Source: Thinopyrum elongatum
Lineage: Eukaryota > Streptophyta > Magnoliopsida > Poales > Poaceae
Length of the DNA: 64,000 nt
NCBI GenBank assembly: GCA_011799875.1
Contig: CM022298.1
Coordinates: 190,238,423-190,302,422 of the forward strand
Direction: 5' to 3'
The position numbers and the translations under genes are program-made. Positions 24,761 through 35,695 of the stretch are shown piece by piece; the first letter of the stretch is position 1; each line of letters opens with the position of its first letter. Under the pieces are notes generated by a model, which saw nothing but the letters and a program-made list of their open reading frames with translations, was not told the origin of the DNA and did no database searches.

Positions 24761-25545
24761 TTGGTACAGCGAGGTGCTATACAAACGGTTTTTAACCCCT
24801 TTCCGCGACGACATTTGGAACTTCGCCAAGTTAGTGTGGGCGATAGGGGGGTCCTTCCCACACGACCCAGAAACTGTCGGGGATAGGCCCTCCGGTCACA
24901 CACGCTCGGCAAAATGAGGTCATGTGCGACGGGCGAGCGATCAAATACGGTTATACATACAGTTGTGTTAAAAAAATACAATTATACAGGCCCAATCATT
25001 TCCGGCCGTAAGTACATCCCACACAGTCAGTCCCGGACAAACGTTTCCGTACGTATGTACATTCCACAAAGTCAATCCAAGGAATACGTTTCTGTTCGTA
25101 TGTACATCCCACACAGTAGAAGGGTCCTTGAGGAGGTTCTCCGCCGCCGAGAAGGGGAAGGCAGCGCTAGAAGAGGTGGCATTGGTACAGCGAGGTGCTA
25201 TACAAACGGTTTTTAACCCCTTTCCGCGATGACATTTGGAACTTCGCCAAGTGAGTGTGGGCGATAGGGGGGTCCTTCCCACACGACCCAGAAACTGTCG
25301 GGGATAGGCCCTCCGGTCACACACGCTCGGCAAAATGAGGTCGTGTGCGACGGGCGAGCGATCAAATACGGTTATACATACAGTTGTGTTAAAAAAAAAT
25401 ACAATTATACAGGCCCAATCATTTCCGGCCGTAAGTACATCCCACACAGTCAGTCCCGGACAAACGTTTCCGTACGTATGTACATTCCACAAAGTCAATC
25501 CAAGGAATACGTTTCTGTTCGTATGTACATCCCACACAGTCAATC
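24705..25545 (+). repeat. 421-bp near-identical tandem duplication
   Basis: The unit starting CCTTGAGGAGGTTCTCCGCC at 24705 repeats from 25126. I see only three substitutions (GACGACATT/GATGACATT, AAGTTAGTG/AAGTGAGTG, GTCATGTGC/GTCGTGTGC) and a length change in one A run. The unit joins the gag fragment to CACTA-like subterminal repeats. The very low divergence means a recent event, or an assembly artefact. Confidence 0.9.
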
Positions 25546-26830
25546 CAAGAAGTACGTTTCCGTTCCTATGTACTCCCCGCACAGTCAATCCAGGGAAAAC
25601 ATTTCCGTTCATGCATACATCACACACAATTTTCCTTATTAAATCATTTGTGATAGCATTGCCATTGCAGACGATATTAACAATTTTACCGTTTGGGTTA
25701 TTGAATGCATCACACACGGTGCGTAGAAGAAACTGTGTGGCATAGGCTGTCCATCACACACACTTTTTATGTGGTAAACGTTTGCGCATGGTGGCATAAC
25801 GCAAACAGTTTTCAAGAGGAAGTCGTGTGCGATTGTTCATTGATCCAACACGTTTTATTCCTAGAAACTGTGTGCTTTGTCTGAGGTCATAGCCCATGGT
25901 GTTTTCTCAATAACCGTTTGCAAGAGAAAAACCCAATCAGCATGCTAATTGGCCTATTATTAATAATCCATTTATTAATCTAATTGACATTTCATATTAA
26001 GCACACAATATATTTCATTTTCGTATTAAGGAAGCATGGTTTCATAATTGAAATACATCAGAGTACAACATCATATAGCTTCAGCATTCAGCTACCCCAT
26101 TACACAACTGGACCAGCACCAAGTTTCACAGGCAACATCTATAACATTTGGAAATTAGCATGATCATAGACGGTACATAGACAGATGAATCTCATCTGGA
26201 AAACTGCTAAAGCGGAAGGCAAATATTGAGCCTTCATTGATGTTGAAGGTCTTTGCAACTTTAGTCCAGTGCCTGTGGATGATTGACCGTCCATCCTTCG
26301 TCCTCTTCAGGAAGACTTCAATATTGAACCGTGGGTGTTGTATGAATACCTTCCTCGCCTCCTGACCATACAGGTGGTTTGAGAGGTAATCATTAGTGAA
26401 CTGCTTTGGAAAGGCCTGAAAACAAGGATATGCATAAATATCTTCTCTAGATTTGAAATGGCACAAAGGAATTTAAAAGACAAGGTATAATAGTTAGTAC
26501 CATGCTGTAGTGAACTGATGTCTTCTTCATTGTGTAGACAACGATCTTGTTGTTTTTTGTCGCTAATTTCTTTATCCTAACAATCTTTCTGAGTTTCTTG
26601 ACTTGACTGATATTCATGGACAACTCATTTCCCCATATGTAAAAAGGGTCGAACAGTGGGTCAAAACCTCTGACAGCAGGACCTACATGTGCAAGACCAA
26701 ATTGTTAAAAACCTAATATTTAAAAACAAGAAGCGGAAAGGTGTGTTATTAACTGCAACATGCCTAATACTTAAAAACAAGCAAACATAGTCATTCAAAC
26801 TTGTATTGTGCAGGTCTCAGTACACTAGTT

Positions 26831-27283
26831 GGCCCTATTTGGATCCATGGGTTAGAGTTAGTTTGAGCTAGTTTGGGCTCAAATAGCCCTAAAGTATCCA
26901 AACATGAGCGCTAGTTTGACCTAGTTGCGTCTAACCCACCCAAAACAACTATCCCACCCAAGATGTGCTAATTGGGGCTAGTTCTCCTAGTGCATTTATT
27001 GTCAATCTAACCCTGTCATCCAAACACCTCTTTGGCTAGAGTTAGTTTAGGGTTAGTCAATGTTGAGTATCATTGTTATTTAAGAAACGTAGGATAGCAT
27101 AAGATTTATTCTACCTTGACTTGCACTCCAAGATGACCATGCACTCATATATATATGCCCACGAGGCTCAAGCAATACAATCAACTATTCCACCAATCTC
27201 TCTCTCTCTCTCCCCCTTTTTAACTGTCATGAGCTAGAAACTAACTCTAACCTCTAGCTAAGTTAGAGTATCCAAACAGTGCC
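26831..27283. mobile_element. TIR MITE, ~450 bp, superfamily uncertain
   Basis: Ends are inverted: GGCCCTATTTGGATCC at left and the complement of GGCACTGTTTGGATAC at right (13 of 16 match), followed by TTAGAGTTAGTTT-type inverted subterminal text. No transposase. I could not find a convincing TSD (left ...ctagtt, right attgtt...), so hAT versus PIF/Harbinger is open. Confidence 0.6.
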
Positions 27284-27316
27284 ATTGTTAAATCAAATGG
27301 AAAGGCATGCTAAATA

Positions 27317-27572
27317 CTCCCTCCGGTCCTTTTACTCTACATATAAGAATTGTCTGAAGTCAAACTTCATAAAGTTTGACCTTATTTATATGAAAAAATA
27401 TCAACATCTACCATGCTAAAGTTATACAATATGAAAATTTAAGTCATGACACATCTATTGATATTGATTTTATATTGTGAATGTTGGTATTTTTTTCTAT
27501 AAAGTTGGTCAAACTTTATGAGGCTTGACTTTAGACAAATCTTATATGCAAACTAAAAAGATTCAGAGGGAG
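27317..27572. mobile_element. Stowaway MITE (Tc1/Mariner), 256 bp
   Basis: Starts CTCCCTCCGGTCC and ends GAGGGAG, flanked by TA on both sides (27315-27316, 27573-27574). The interior is AT-rich with AAAGTTTGAC / GTCAAACTTTA inverted blocks, as in grass Stowaway elements. Confidence 0.9.
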
Positions 27573-28586
27573 TACAACATGCTTAACAACAACCAAATAT
27601 AGTCATTCATAGAGCTATTGTTAAAATTGGTATTGATGAAATTGAACAACACAATTCATACTAGCGCATATAGAACATCACACTGTGAATAGCTGAAATA
27701 AACAAGGCATGCTACGAACAACCAAAGATGGCAATTGAAACTAGACATATGCTAACTACAAACAACCGAACAACCAAAAACTGTAGAAATAAACAAGGCG
27801 TAATGCAAACAACCAAATATAGCAATAAATACTAGACAAGTTCTCACTACAAAAGGGGTTCGAGAAAACAAATCATGGGATTCCCCCGGTGAAGAGGCAT
27901 GGCAAAACAAATCATGGGTTTCCTGACTTGTCACAAATTGGCTCCTCCTTGTGGTCGCCATCGATGAGGTCTGACTTGCCAGCTGAGGACCCCAAGCCAG
28001 CATCGCAGAACGTGTCCTTTAGAAATGACAAAAATGGCTCCATGGCGATGAAGGATGGCAAATTGTTCATAACGAGCCGTAGGAGATCAGCGGCAGGGCA
28101 ATCAATGAGATCGACGGCTGTCGAACCCGAAGGGTTGGGGCTGGGAACTTAACCTGTGATATAGCCTGCGTTAAGCCGTCGCTGTCGACGACCTCGATGC
28201 CGTAGCCGGCATCCGCGACATGCTAGAATACTCTAGCCCGCTGATTGAAATTCTCCATCCAGGTCCAATCATCATCGTCAGCTTCCTTGGCAGCCACCTC
28301 GCCGACGTCGGGCGAAGAGGCTGTGGTAAAGCTCTTTTGGGCCATTCGCTCCTCGAGCTCCCCAGGAAGCATAGCCGGGCTTAGGCTGTGACGCTCTAGA
28401 GTGGGGGAGAGGGGTGGGGATGGGGATCTGTGGGAAAGGGGGCGTTTCGCAGGCGTCATCTAAGAAACTCTGGGCGGCGAGGGTATGTATATTGGTGGGT
28501 AAACTACACGGGCAGACCGGCAGAGGTTGACGATGGAGGCGGTGGCGGTGACCTAGCTAGGTTTCGAGCAAGGGAGGGGTGGTGTG

Positions 28587-30192
28587 TGATACGTCTCCAA
28601 CGTATCTATAATTTTTATTGTTCCATGCTATTATATTATCTGTTTTGGATGTTTTATATGAATTAATATGCTATTTTATATTATTTTTGGGACTAACCTA
28701 TTAACCTAGAGCCCAGTGCTAGTTTCTGTTTTTTCCTTGTTTTTGAGTTTCGCAGAAAAGGAATACCAAATGGAGTCCAAACGGAATAAAACTTTCGCGA
28801 TGACTTTTCTTGGACCAGAAGGAAACCAGGAGACTTGGAGATGAAGTCGGAGGAGCCACGAGGCGGCCACAAGGACGGAGGGCCCGCCCAGGGAGTAGGG
28901 CGCGCCCCCACCCTTGTGGGCCCCTCGTGCACCTCCTGACCTAATTCTTTCACCTATATATTCCCAAATATCCCCAAACCAACAGAGGCATCCACGAAAA
29001 CACTTTTCCACCGCCGCAACCTTCTGTACCCGTGAGATCCCATCTAGGGACCTTTTCCGGCACCCTGCTGGAGGGGGATTCGATCACGGAGGGCTTCTAC
29101 ATCAACACCATTGCCCTTCCGATGAAGCGTGAGTAGTTTACCACAGACCTTCGGGTCCATAGCTAGTAGGTAGATGGCTTCTTCTCTCTCTTTGATTCTC
29201 AATACCATGTACTCCTCGATGTTCTTGGAGATCTATTCGATGTAATACTTTTTTGCGGTGTGTTTGCCAAGATCCGATGAATTGTGGATTTATGATCAGC
29301 TTATCTATGAATATTATTTGAATCTTCTCTGAATTCTTTTATGCATGATTTTATATCTTTGTAATTCTCTTCGATCTATCGGTTTGGTTTGGCCAACTAG
29401 ATTGGTTTTTCTTGCAATGGGAGAAGTGCTTGGCTTTGGGTTCAATCTTGCGGTGTCCTTTCCCAGTGACAGTAGGGGCAGCAAGGCACGTATTGTATTG
29501 TTGCAATCGAGGATAAAGAGATGTGGTTTTTATCATATTGCTTGAGTTAATTCCTCTACATCATGTCATCTTACTTAATGCATTACTCCGTTCTTTATGA
29601 ACTTAATACTCTAGATGCATGCTGGATAGCGGTCGATGTGTGGAGTAATAGTAGTAGATGCAGAATCGTTTCGGTCTACTTGACATGGATGTGATGCCTA
29701 TATTCATGATCATTGCCTTAGATATCGTCATAACTTTGCGCTTTTATATCTATTGCTCGGCAGTAATTTGTTCACCCACCGTATTATTTTCTATCTTGAG
29801 AGAAGCCTCTAGTGAAACCTATGGCCCCCGGGTCTATTTTCCATCATATAAGTTTCTGATCTTCTATTTTTCATCATATTAGTTTCCGATCTACTATTTT
29901 GTAATCTTTTACTTTCCGATCTATAAAACAAAAATACCAAAAATATTTGCTTTATCGTTTATCTATCTCTATCACATCTCACTTTTGCAAATAACCGTGA
30001 AGGGATTGACAACCCCTTTATCGCGTTGGGTGCAAGTTGTTTGATTGTTTGTGCAGGTATTCGGTGATTTGCACGTTGTCTCCTACTGGATTGATACCTT
30101 GGTTCTCAAACTGAGGGAAATACTTATCTCTACTTTGCTGCATCACCCTTTCCTCTTCAAGGAAAAAACCAACGCAAGCTCAAGAAGTAGCA
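28587..30192 (+). repeat. 5' LTR of element 28587-35690
   Basis: 1,606 bp. TATATAT at 28955-28961 (context TTCACCTATATATTCCC) is the likely TATA box, conserved at 34453 in the 3' LTR. The 3' LTR lacks two short stretches near 28770 and 28880 that this copy has. Confidence 0.9.
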
Positions 30193-30203
30193 GGAAGAAT
30201 TTA

Positions 30204-30220
30204 TGGCGCTGTTGCCGTGG
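30204..30220 (+). other. Primer-binding site, tRNA-Asp type
   Basis: TGGCGCTGTTGCCGTGG, 11 bp after the LTR, close to the Asp primer complement. Confidence 0.75.
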
Positions 30221-30449
30221 TGATCTATGACAAGTCAAGACATACCAAGCACCCATCATAAACTCTCATCTCTTTCATTACATTATTCGCCATTTGCCTC
30301 TCATTTTCCTCTCCCCCACTTCTAAAATGATTTTTGAAAAGATTTGCCTTTTTCTTCGCCCCTCTTTTTGCCTCTTCTTCGTCCCTCTTCCGTTCGTCTC
30401 CTTCGTTTGTTTTCGGTTTGCTCGTTTGCTAGATTTGTTTGTTGCCACC

Positions 30450-30621
30450 ATGTCTGAATCTGGGGAGGTTATCATTGAAAATCTTGAGGAAAAGCTTGAA
30501 TCTTATTCGTTGGTCGTGGAACTGAAACTCCTCCTAATTACAAAACAAAAATCTTTCGTGTGGGGGACGGTAATATTATTGGAAAAGTGTTATTCAAGAA
30601 TTCTTTGATTGTACGGGATCT
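30450..30621 (+). pseudogene. Upstream part of the element's protein, frameshifted
   Basis: ATG at 30450 begins MSESGEVIIENLEEKLESYS. About 25 codons on, the frame that looks conserved shifts, and ETPPNYKTKIFRVGDGNI can be read in another frame before the next open frame at 30622. This suggests the 207-aa frame was once longer at its N-terminus. Confidence 0.4.
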
Positions 30622-31245
30622 ATGCCTATTAATAAACGATCTATTCTTCTCGATACAAATTGTTATGCGGATGCCATTGTTATGCTCGTTGAGAAATTAG
30701 AAAGGAAATCCATGCATATTCATCCGGCTTTGCAAAAGTTGTTTTATGAACTTCCCAATATTAATCATCCTATAGCTAAAAAGATTGCTACCATTATCCT
30801 TATGTGTGAATTTGATTTTATAATACAAGAAGCTAGGGATATTTTTGCTTTCTATAAAAAGGATGTTGAAAACCCTCCAATTGAAGATATCCTCCATGAT
30901 AAAGAAACTATGCATAGTTTGGAATCTACGGACTACCAATCTTATAGTGAAAATCTTAGGAGGAGAGTTCCTTATTCAGAAATCTCTCAATCTTTGTACC
31001 TAGAGGCTTTTGAGGAGTTTGATTGGATTACAAGGGGAATTTATGTAGGATTTGATAGGGATTGGTTGAATAAAATGACAAGGGAACCCATTAGAAACGA
31101 GATATGTGTTTTATATGATGATATATATGGTGATGATCCTGATTATGGGTTTATGAATGTTAAAATTACCAACCAAAGTCCTTTTCATGATTTAAGTTAT
31201 TATACTATGAGGGGAATAAAGGAAATAATAGATTTATTAAGATGA
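30622..31245 (+). CDS. Hypothetical protein of non-autonomous LTR element (207 aa)
   Basis: MPINKRSILLDTNCYADAIV ... ending EIIDLLR. Mixed charged protein with DFIIQEARDIFAFYKKDVEN, an aromatic-rich middle (EAFEEFDWITRGIYVGFDRD) and an acidic turn (YDDIYGDDPDYGF). No gag, protease, RT or integrase motif is visible. It occupies the same place as the 254-aa frame of element 7081 but I see no clear sequence similarity, only a shared acidic/aromatic composition. The ATG at 30622 is the first in this frame, but the frame is probably truncated at the 5' side. Function unknown. Confidence 0.55.
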   Translation: MPINKRSILLDTNCYADAIVMLVEKLERKSMHIHPALQKLFYELPNINHPIAKKIATIILMCEFDFIIQEARDIFAFYKKDVENPPIEDILHDKETMHSLESTDYQSYSENLRRRVPYSEISQSLYLEAFEEFDWITRGIYVGFDRDWLNKMTREPIRNEICVLYDDIYGDDPDYGFMNVKITNQSPFHDLSYYTMRGIKEIIDLLR

Positions 31246-32021
31246 GTTTTGGAGGATTTGATGAGAAAAGAATTGCATACCAAAGATGACAATACCTAGA
31301 TCTATTCGTGTTTTTATGCCTGGCTAAGGGCGTTAAACAATAGCTCTTATTGGGAGGCAACCCAATTTTATTTTTGTTTTTGCTTTTTTGGTTCTGTTTT
31401 GCAATAACTAATTCATATAGCCTCTGGTTAGATGTGGTTTTATGTTTTAATTAGTGTTTGTGCCAAGTAAGACCTTTGGGATGGCTTACGGTGATAGTTG
31501 ATTTGATCTTGCTGAAAAACAGAAACTTTTGCGTCCAGTCCCAGAATTTAGTAATTCACTGGAGAGTTGAAAAACCCTGAATTTCTTATATGAGATTGAT
31601 ATACAAATTGCCTCTGTTGTCCTAATTTTTCATAATTTTTGGAGTTACAGAAGTATTAGAACAATTCGGATCTTCGCAGACTGTTCTGTTTTTGACAGAT
31701 TCTGTTTTCTTTGTGTTGTTTGCTTATTTTGATGAATCTATGTGTAGTATTGGGGGGTATGAACCATGGAAAAGTTGGAATATAGTATATATTACACCAA
31801 TATAAATAAATAATGAGTTCACAACAGTACCAAAAGTGGTGATTTATTTTCTTATACTAACGGAGCTTATGAGATTTTCTGTTGAGTTTTGTGTTGTGAA
31901 GTTTTCAAGTTTTTGGGTAAGGATTTGATGGACTATGGAATAAGAAGTGGCAAGAGCCTAAGCTTGGGGATTCCCAAGGCACCCCAAGGTAATATTCAAG
32001 GACAACCAAGAGCCTAAGTTT

Positions 32022-32045
32022 GGGGATGCCCCGGAAGGCATCCCC
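32022..32045 (+). other. GGGGATGCC/GGCATCCCC hairpin
   Basis: Perfect 9-bp arms (32022-32030, 32037-32045) around CCGGAA, homologous to 10364-10387. Confidence 0.7.
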
Positions 32046-32264
32046 TCTTTCGTCTTCGTCTATCGGTAACTTTACTTGAGGCTATATTTTTATTCACCAC
32101 ATGATATGTGTTTTGCTTGGAGCGTCTTTTATGATTTGAGTCTTTGCTTTTTAGTTTGCCACAATCATCCTTTCTGTACACACCTTTTGAGAGGGACACA
32201 CATGAATCGTGATTTATTAGAATACTCTATGTGCTTCACTTATATCTTTTGAGCTAGGCAATTT

Positions 32265-32363
32265 TGCTCTAGTGCTTCACTTATATCTTTTTAGAGCACG
32301 GCGGTGGCTTTATTTTATAGAAATTGTTGAACTCTCATGCTTCACTTATATTATTTTGAGAGT
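32265..32363 (+). other. Two stem-loops with conserved TGCTTCACTTATAT loop
   Basis: TGCTCTA (32265-32271) pairs with TAGAGCA (32292-32298), and ACTCTCA (32331-32337) pairs with TGAGAGT (32357-32363). Each loop holds TGCTTCACTTATAT. A third copy of the loop at 32231 has only a CTC/GAG remnant stem. Confidence 0.7.
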
Positions 32364-34112
32364 CTTTAAACAGCATGGTAATTTTCTTTGGTTATAAATT
32401 TAGTCCTAATATGATAGGCATCCAAGAGGGATATAATAAATACTTTCATATAAAGTGCATTGAATACTATGAGAAGTTTGATTCCTTATGATTGTTTTGA
32501 GATATAAAGATGGTGATATTAGAGTCATGCTAGTGAGTAATTGTGGATTTGAGAAATACTTGTGTTAAGGTTTGTGATTCCCGTAGCATGCACGTATGGT
32601 GAGCCGTTATGTGATGAAGTCGGAGCATGATTTATTTATTTATTGTCTTCCTTATGAGTGGCGGTCGGGGACGAGCGATGGTCTTTTCCTACCAATCTAT
32701 CCCCCTAGGAGAATGCGTGTAGTACTTTGTTTCGATAACTAATAGAGTTTTGCAATAAGTATATGAGTTCTTTATGACTAATGTTGAGTCCATGGATTAT
32801 ACGCACTCTCACCCTTCCACCATTGCTAGCCTCTCTAGTGCCGCGCAACTTTCGCCGGTACCATACACCCACCATATACCTTCATCAAAACAGCCACCAT
32901 ACCTACCTATTATGGCATTTCCATAGCCATTCCGAGATATATTGCCATGCAACTTTCCACCGTTCCGTTTATTATGACACGCACCATCATTGTCATATTG
33001 CTTTGCATGATCATGTAGTTGACATCGTATTTTTGGCAAAGCCACCGTTCATAATTCTTTCATACATGTCACTCTTGATTCATTGCACATCCCGGTACAC
33101 TGACGGAGGCATTCATATAGAGTCATATTTTGTTCTAAGAATCGAGTTGTAATTTTTGAGTTGTAAGTAAATAAAAGTGTGATGATCTTCATTATTAGAG
33201 CATTGTCCCAGGTGAGGAAAGGATGATGGAGACTATGATTCCCCCACAAGTCGGGATGAGACTCCGGACAAAAAAAAAAGAGGCCAAAAAAAAAGAGAGA
33301 AGGCCCAAAAAAATGAGAGAAAAGAGAGAAGGGGCAATGTTACTATCCTTTTACCACACTTATGCTTCAAAGTAGCACCGTGATCTTCATGATAGAGAGT
33401 CTCCTATGTTGTCACTTTCATTTACTAGTGGGATTTTTTCATGATAGAACTTGGCTTGTATATTCCAATGATGGGCTTCCTCAAATTGCCCTAGGTCTTC
33501 GTGCGCAAGCAAGTTGGATGCACACCCACTTAGTTTCTTTTTGAGCTTTCATAAACTCATAGCTCTAGTGCATCCGTTCCATGGCAATCCCTACTCATTC
33601 ACATTGATATCTATTGATGGGCATCTCCATAGCCCATTGATACGCCTAGTTGATGTGAGACTATCTCCCTCTTTTTGTCTTCTCCACAACCACCTTCTAT
33701 TCCACCCATAGTGCTATGTCCATGGCTCACGCTCATGTATTGCGTGAAAGTTGAAAAAGTTTGAGAACATCAAAAGTATGAAACAATTGCTTGGCTTGTC
33801 ACCGGGGTTGTGCATGATTTGAATATTTTGTGTGATGAAGATGGAGCATAGCCAGACTATATGATTTTGTAGGGATAAGCTTTCTTTGGCCATGTTATTT
33901 TGAGAAGACATAATTGCCTTGTTAGTATGCTTGAAGTATTATTGTTTTTATGCCAATATTAAACTTTTGTTTTGAATCTTACGGATCTGAACATTCATGC
34001 CACAATAAACAAAATTACATGGATAAATATGTTAGGTAGCATTCCACATCAAAAATTCTGTTTTTATCATTTACCTACTCGAGGACGAGCAGGAATTAAG
34101 CTTGGGGATGCT

Positions 34113-35690
34113 TGATACGTCTCCAACGTATCTATAATTTTTGATTGTTCCATGCTATTATATTATCTGTTTTGGATGTTTTATATGCATTAATATGCTA
34201 TTTTATATTATTTTTGGGACTAACCTATTAACCTAGAGCCCAGTGCTAGTTTCTGTTTTTTCCTTGTTTTTGAGTTTCGCAGAAAAGGAATACCAAACGG
34301 AATAAAACTTTTGCGATGATTTTTCTTGGAATAGAAGGAAACCAGGAGACTTGGAGATGAAGTCGGAGGAGCCACGAGGCGGCCACAAGGACGGAGGGCA
34401 CGCCCCCCACCCTTGTGGGCCCTCGTGCACCTCCTGACCTAATTATTTCGCCTATATATTCCCAAATATCCCCAAACCAACAGAGACATCCACAAAAACA
34501 CTTTTCCACCGCCGCAACCTTCTGTACCCGTGGGATCCCATCTAGGGTCCTTTTCCGGCACCCTACCGGAGGGGGATTCGATCACGGAGGGCTTCTACAT
34601 CAACACCATTGCCCTTCCAATGAAGCGTGAGTAGTTTACCACAGACCTTCGGGTCCATAGCTAGTAGCTAGATGGCTTCTTCTCTCTCTTTGATTCTCAA
34701 TACCATGTTCTCCTCGATGTTCTTGGAGATCTATTCGATGTAATACTTTTTTGTGGTGTGTTTGCCGAGATTCGATGAATTGTGGATTTATGATCAGCTT
34801 ATCAATGAATATTATTTGAATCATCTTTGAATTCTTATATGCATGATTTGATATCTTTGTAATTCTCTTCGAACTATCGGTTTGGTTTGGCCAACTAGAT
34901 TGGTTTTTCTTGCAATGGGAGAAGTGCTTGGTTTTGGGTTCAATCTTGCGGTGTCCTTTCCCAGTGACAGTAGGGGCAGCAAGGCATGTATTGTATTGTT
35001 GCCATCGAGGATAAAAAGATGGGGTTTTCATCATATTGCTTGAGTTAATTCCTATACATCATGTCATCTTACTTAATGCATTACTCCGTTCTTTATGAAC
35101 TTAATACTCTAGATGCATGCTGGATAGCGGTCGATGTGTGGAGTAATAGTAGTAGATGCAAAATCATTTAGGTCTACTTGACACGGACGTGATGCCTATG
35201 TTCATGATCATTGCCTTAGATATCGTCATAACTTCGCGCTTTTCTATCAATTGCTCGGCAGTAATTTGTTCACCCACCGTATTATTTTCTATCTTGAGAG
35301 AAGCCTCTAGTGAAACCTATGGCCCCCGGGTCTATTTTCCATCATATAAGTTTCCGATCTTTTATTTTTCATCATATTAGTTTCCGATCTACTATTTTGC
35401 AATCTTTTACTTTCCGATCTATAAAACAAAAATACCAAAAATATTTACTTTATCATTTATCTATCTCTATCAGATCTCACTTTTGCAAATAACCGTGAAG
35501 GGATAGACAACCCCTTTATCGCGTTGGGTGCAAGTTGTTTGATTGTTTGTGCAGGTATTCAGTGATTTGCGCGTTGTCTCCTACTGGATTGATACCTTGG
35601 TTCTCAAACTGAGGGAAATACTTATCTCTACTTTGCTGCATCACCCTTTCCTCTTTAAGGGAAAAACCAACGCAAGCTCAAGAAGTAGCA
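34113..35690 (+). repeat. 3' LTR of element 28587-35690
   Basis: 1,578 bp, TGATACG...GTAGCA. Very similar to the 5' LTR apart from short indels and scattered substitutions. Confidence 0.9.
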
Positions 35691-35695
35691 GTGTG

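Larger units (their letters stand above)
26164..28459 (-). pseudogene. B3-domain-like gene, three exons, broken
   Basis: Read on the minus strand. Exon 1, 28459-28154: MTPAKRPLSHRSPSPPLSP, then LPGELEERMAQKSF and an acidic stretch, with an in-frame TAG at 28225-28223. Exon 2, 26692-26501: AVRGFDPLFDPFYIWGNEL ... KIVRIKKLATKNNKIVVYT. Exon 3, 26415-26164: AFPKQFTNDYLSNHLYGQE ... VFLKRTKDGRSIIHRHWTKV ... EGSIFAFRF, ending TGA. Plausible splice signals flank exons 2 and 3. The last exon fits a plant B3 DNA-binding fold (FT-DYLS, DGR...W..V, EGSI-AF). The large intron holds both MITEs. Probably transposon cargo rather than a host locus. Confidence 0.5.
24780..28586. mobile_element. CACTA-like element with B3-like cargo, left part
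   Basis: 24880-25960 is dense in subterminal-type words: ACATCCCACACAGTCA, CGTTTCCGT, CACACGG, GTGTGCGA, AAACTGTGTG. Similar words close the other side at 35870-36130, after the nested LTR element, so the element spans the insertion. Between them is a minus-strand B3-like pseudogene and two MITEs. No CACTA terminus is visible at either end, so the superfamily assignment rests on the repeat style only. Confidence 0.5.
31246..34112 (+). other. Internal region with no gene (2.9 kb)
   Basis: One copy of the module shared with element 7081 (about 31500-32060), then stem-loops at 32265-32363. An A/G-rich stretch (AAAAAGAGAGAAGGCCC-type) lies at 33268-33330. No protein domain recognised. The end is GAGGACGAGCAGGAATTAAG plus the purine tract. 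Confidence 0.6.
28587..35690 (+). mobile_element. Complete non-autonomous LTR retrotransposon, 7.1 kb, TSD gtgtg
   Basis: LTRs 28587-30192 and 34113-35690 start TGATACGTCTCC and end AGAAGTAGCA. The flanking 5-bp duplications gtgtg (28582-28586, 35691-35695) are identical. A tRNA-Asp-type primer site follows the 5' LTR and GGAATTAAGCTTGGGGATGC precedes the 3' LTR. The internal region carries a 207-codon frame and no pol. It is a relative of element 7081 with different LTR interior, and sits about 125 bp upstream of the first B3-like codon, inside the CACTA-like element. Confidence 0.92.

Noticed and set aside
24231..24981. Minus-strand frames of 100-176 codons
   Set aside because: Antisense to a GC-rich gypsy leader and gag start; no protein family features.
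24968..25717. 249-codon minus-strand frame with internal repeats (GNVFPGLTV, GNVLLGLTV)
   Set aside because: The repeats reflect CACTA-like subterminal DNA repeats and the 421-bp duplication read in one frame, not a repeat protein.
32781..33249. Frames of 60-120 codons in the internal region of element 28587
   Set aside because: Short, on both strands, no domain; AT-rich non-coding interior of the element.
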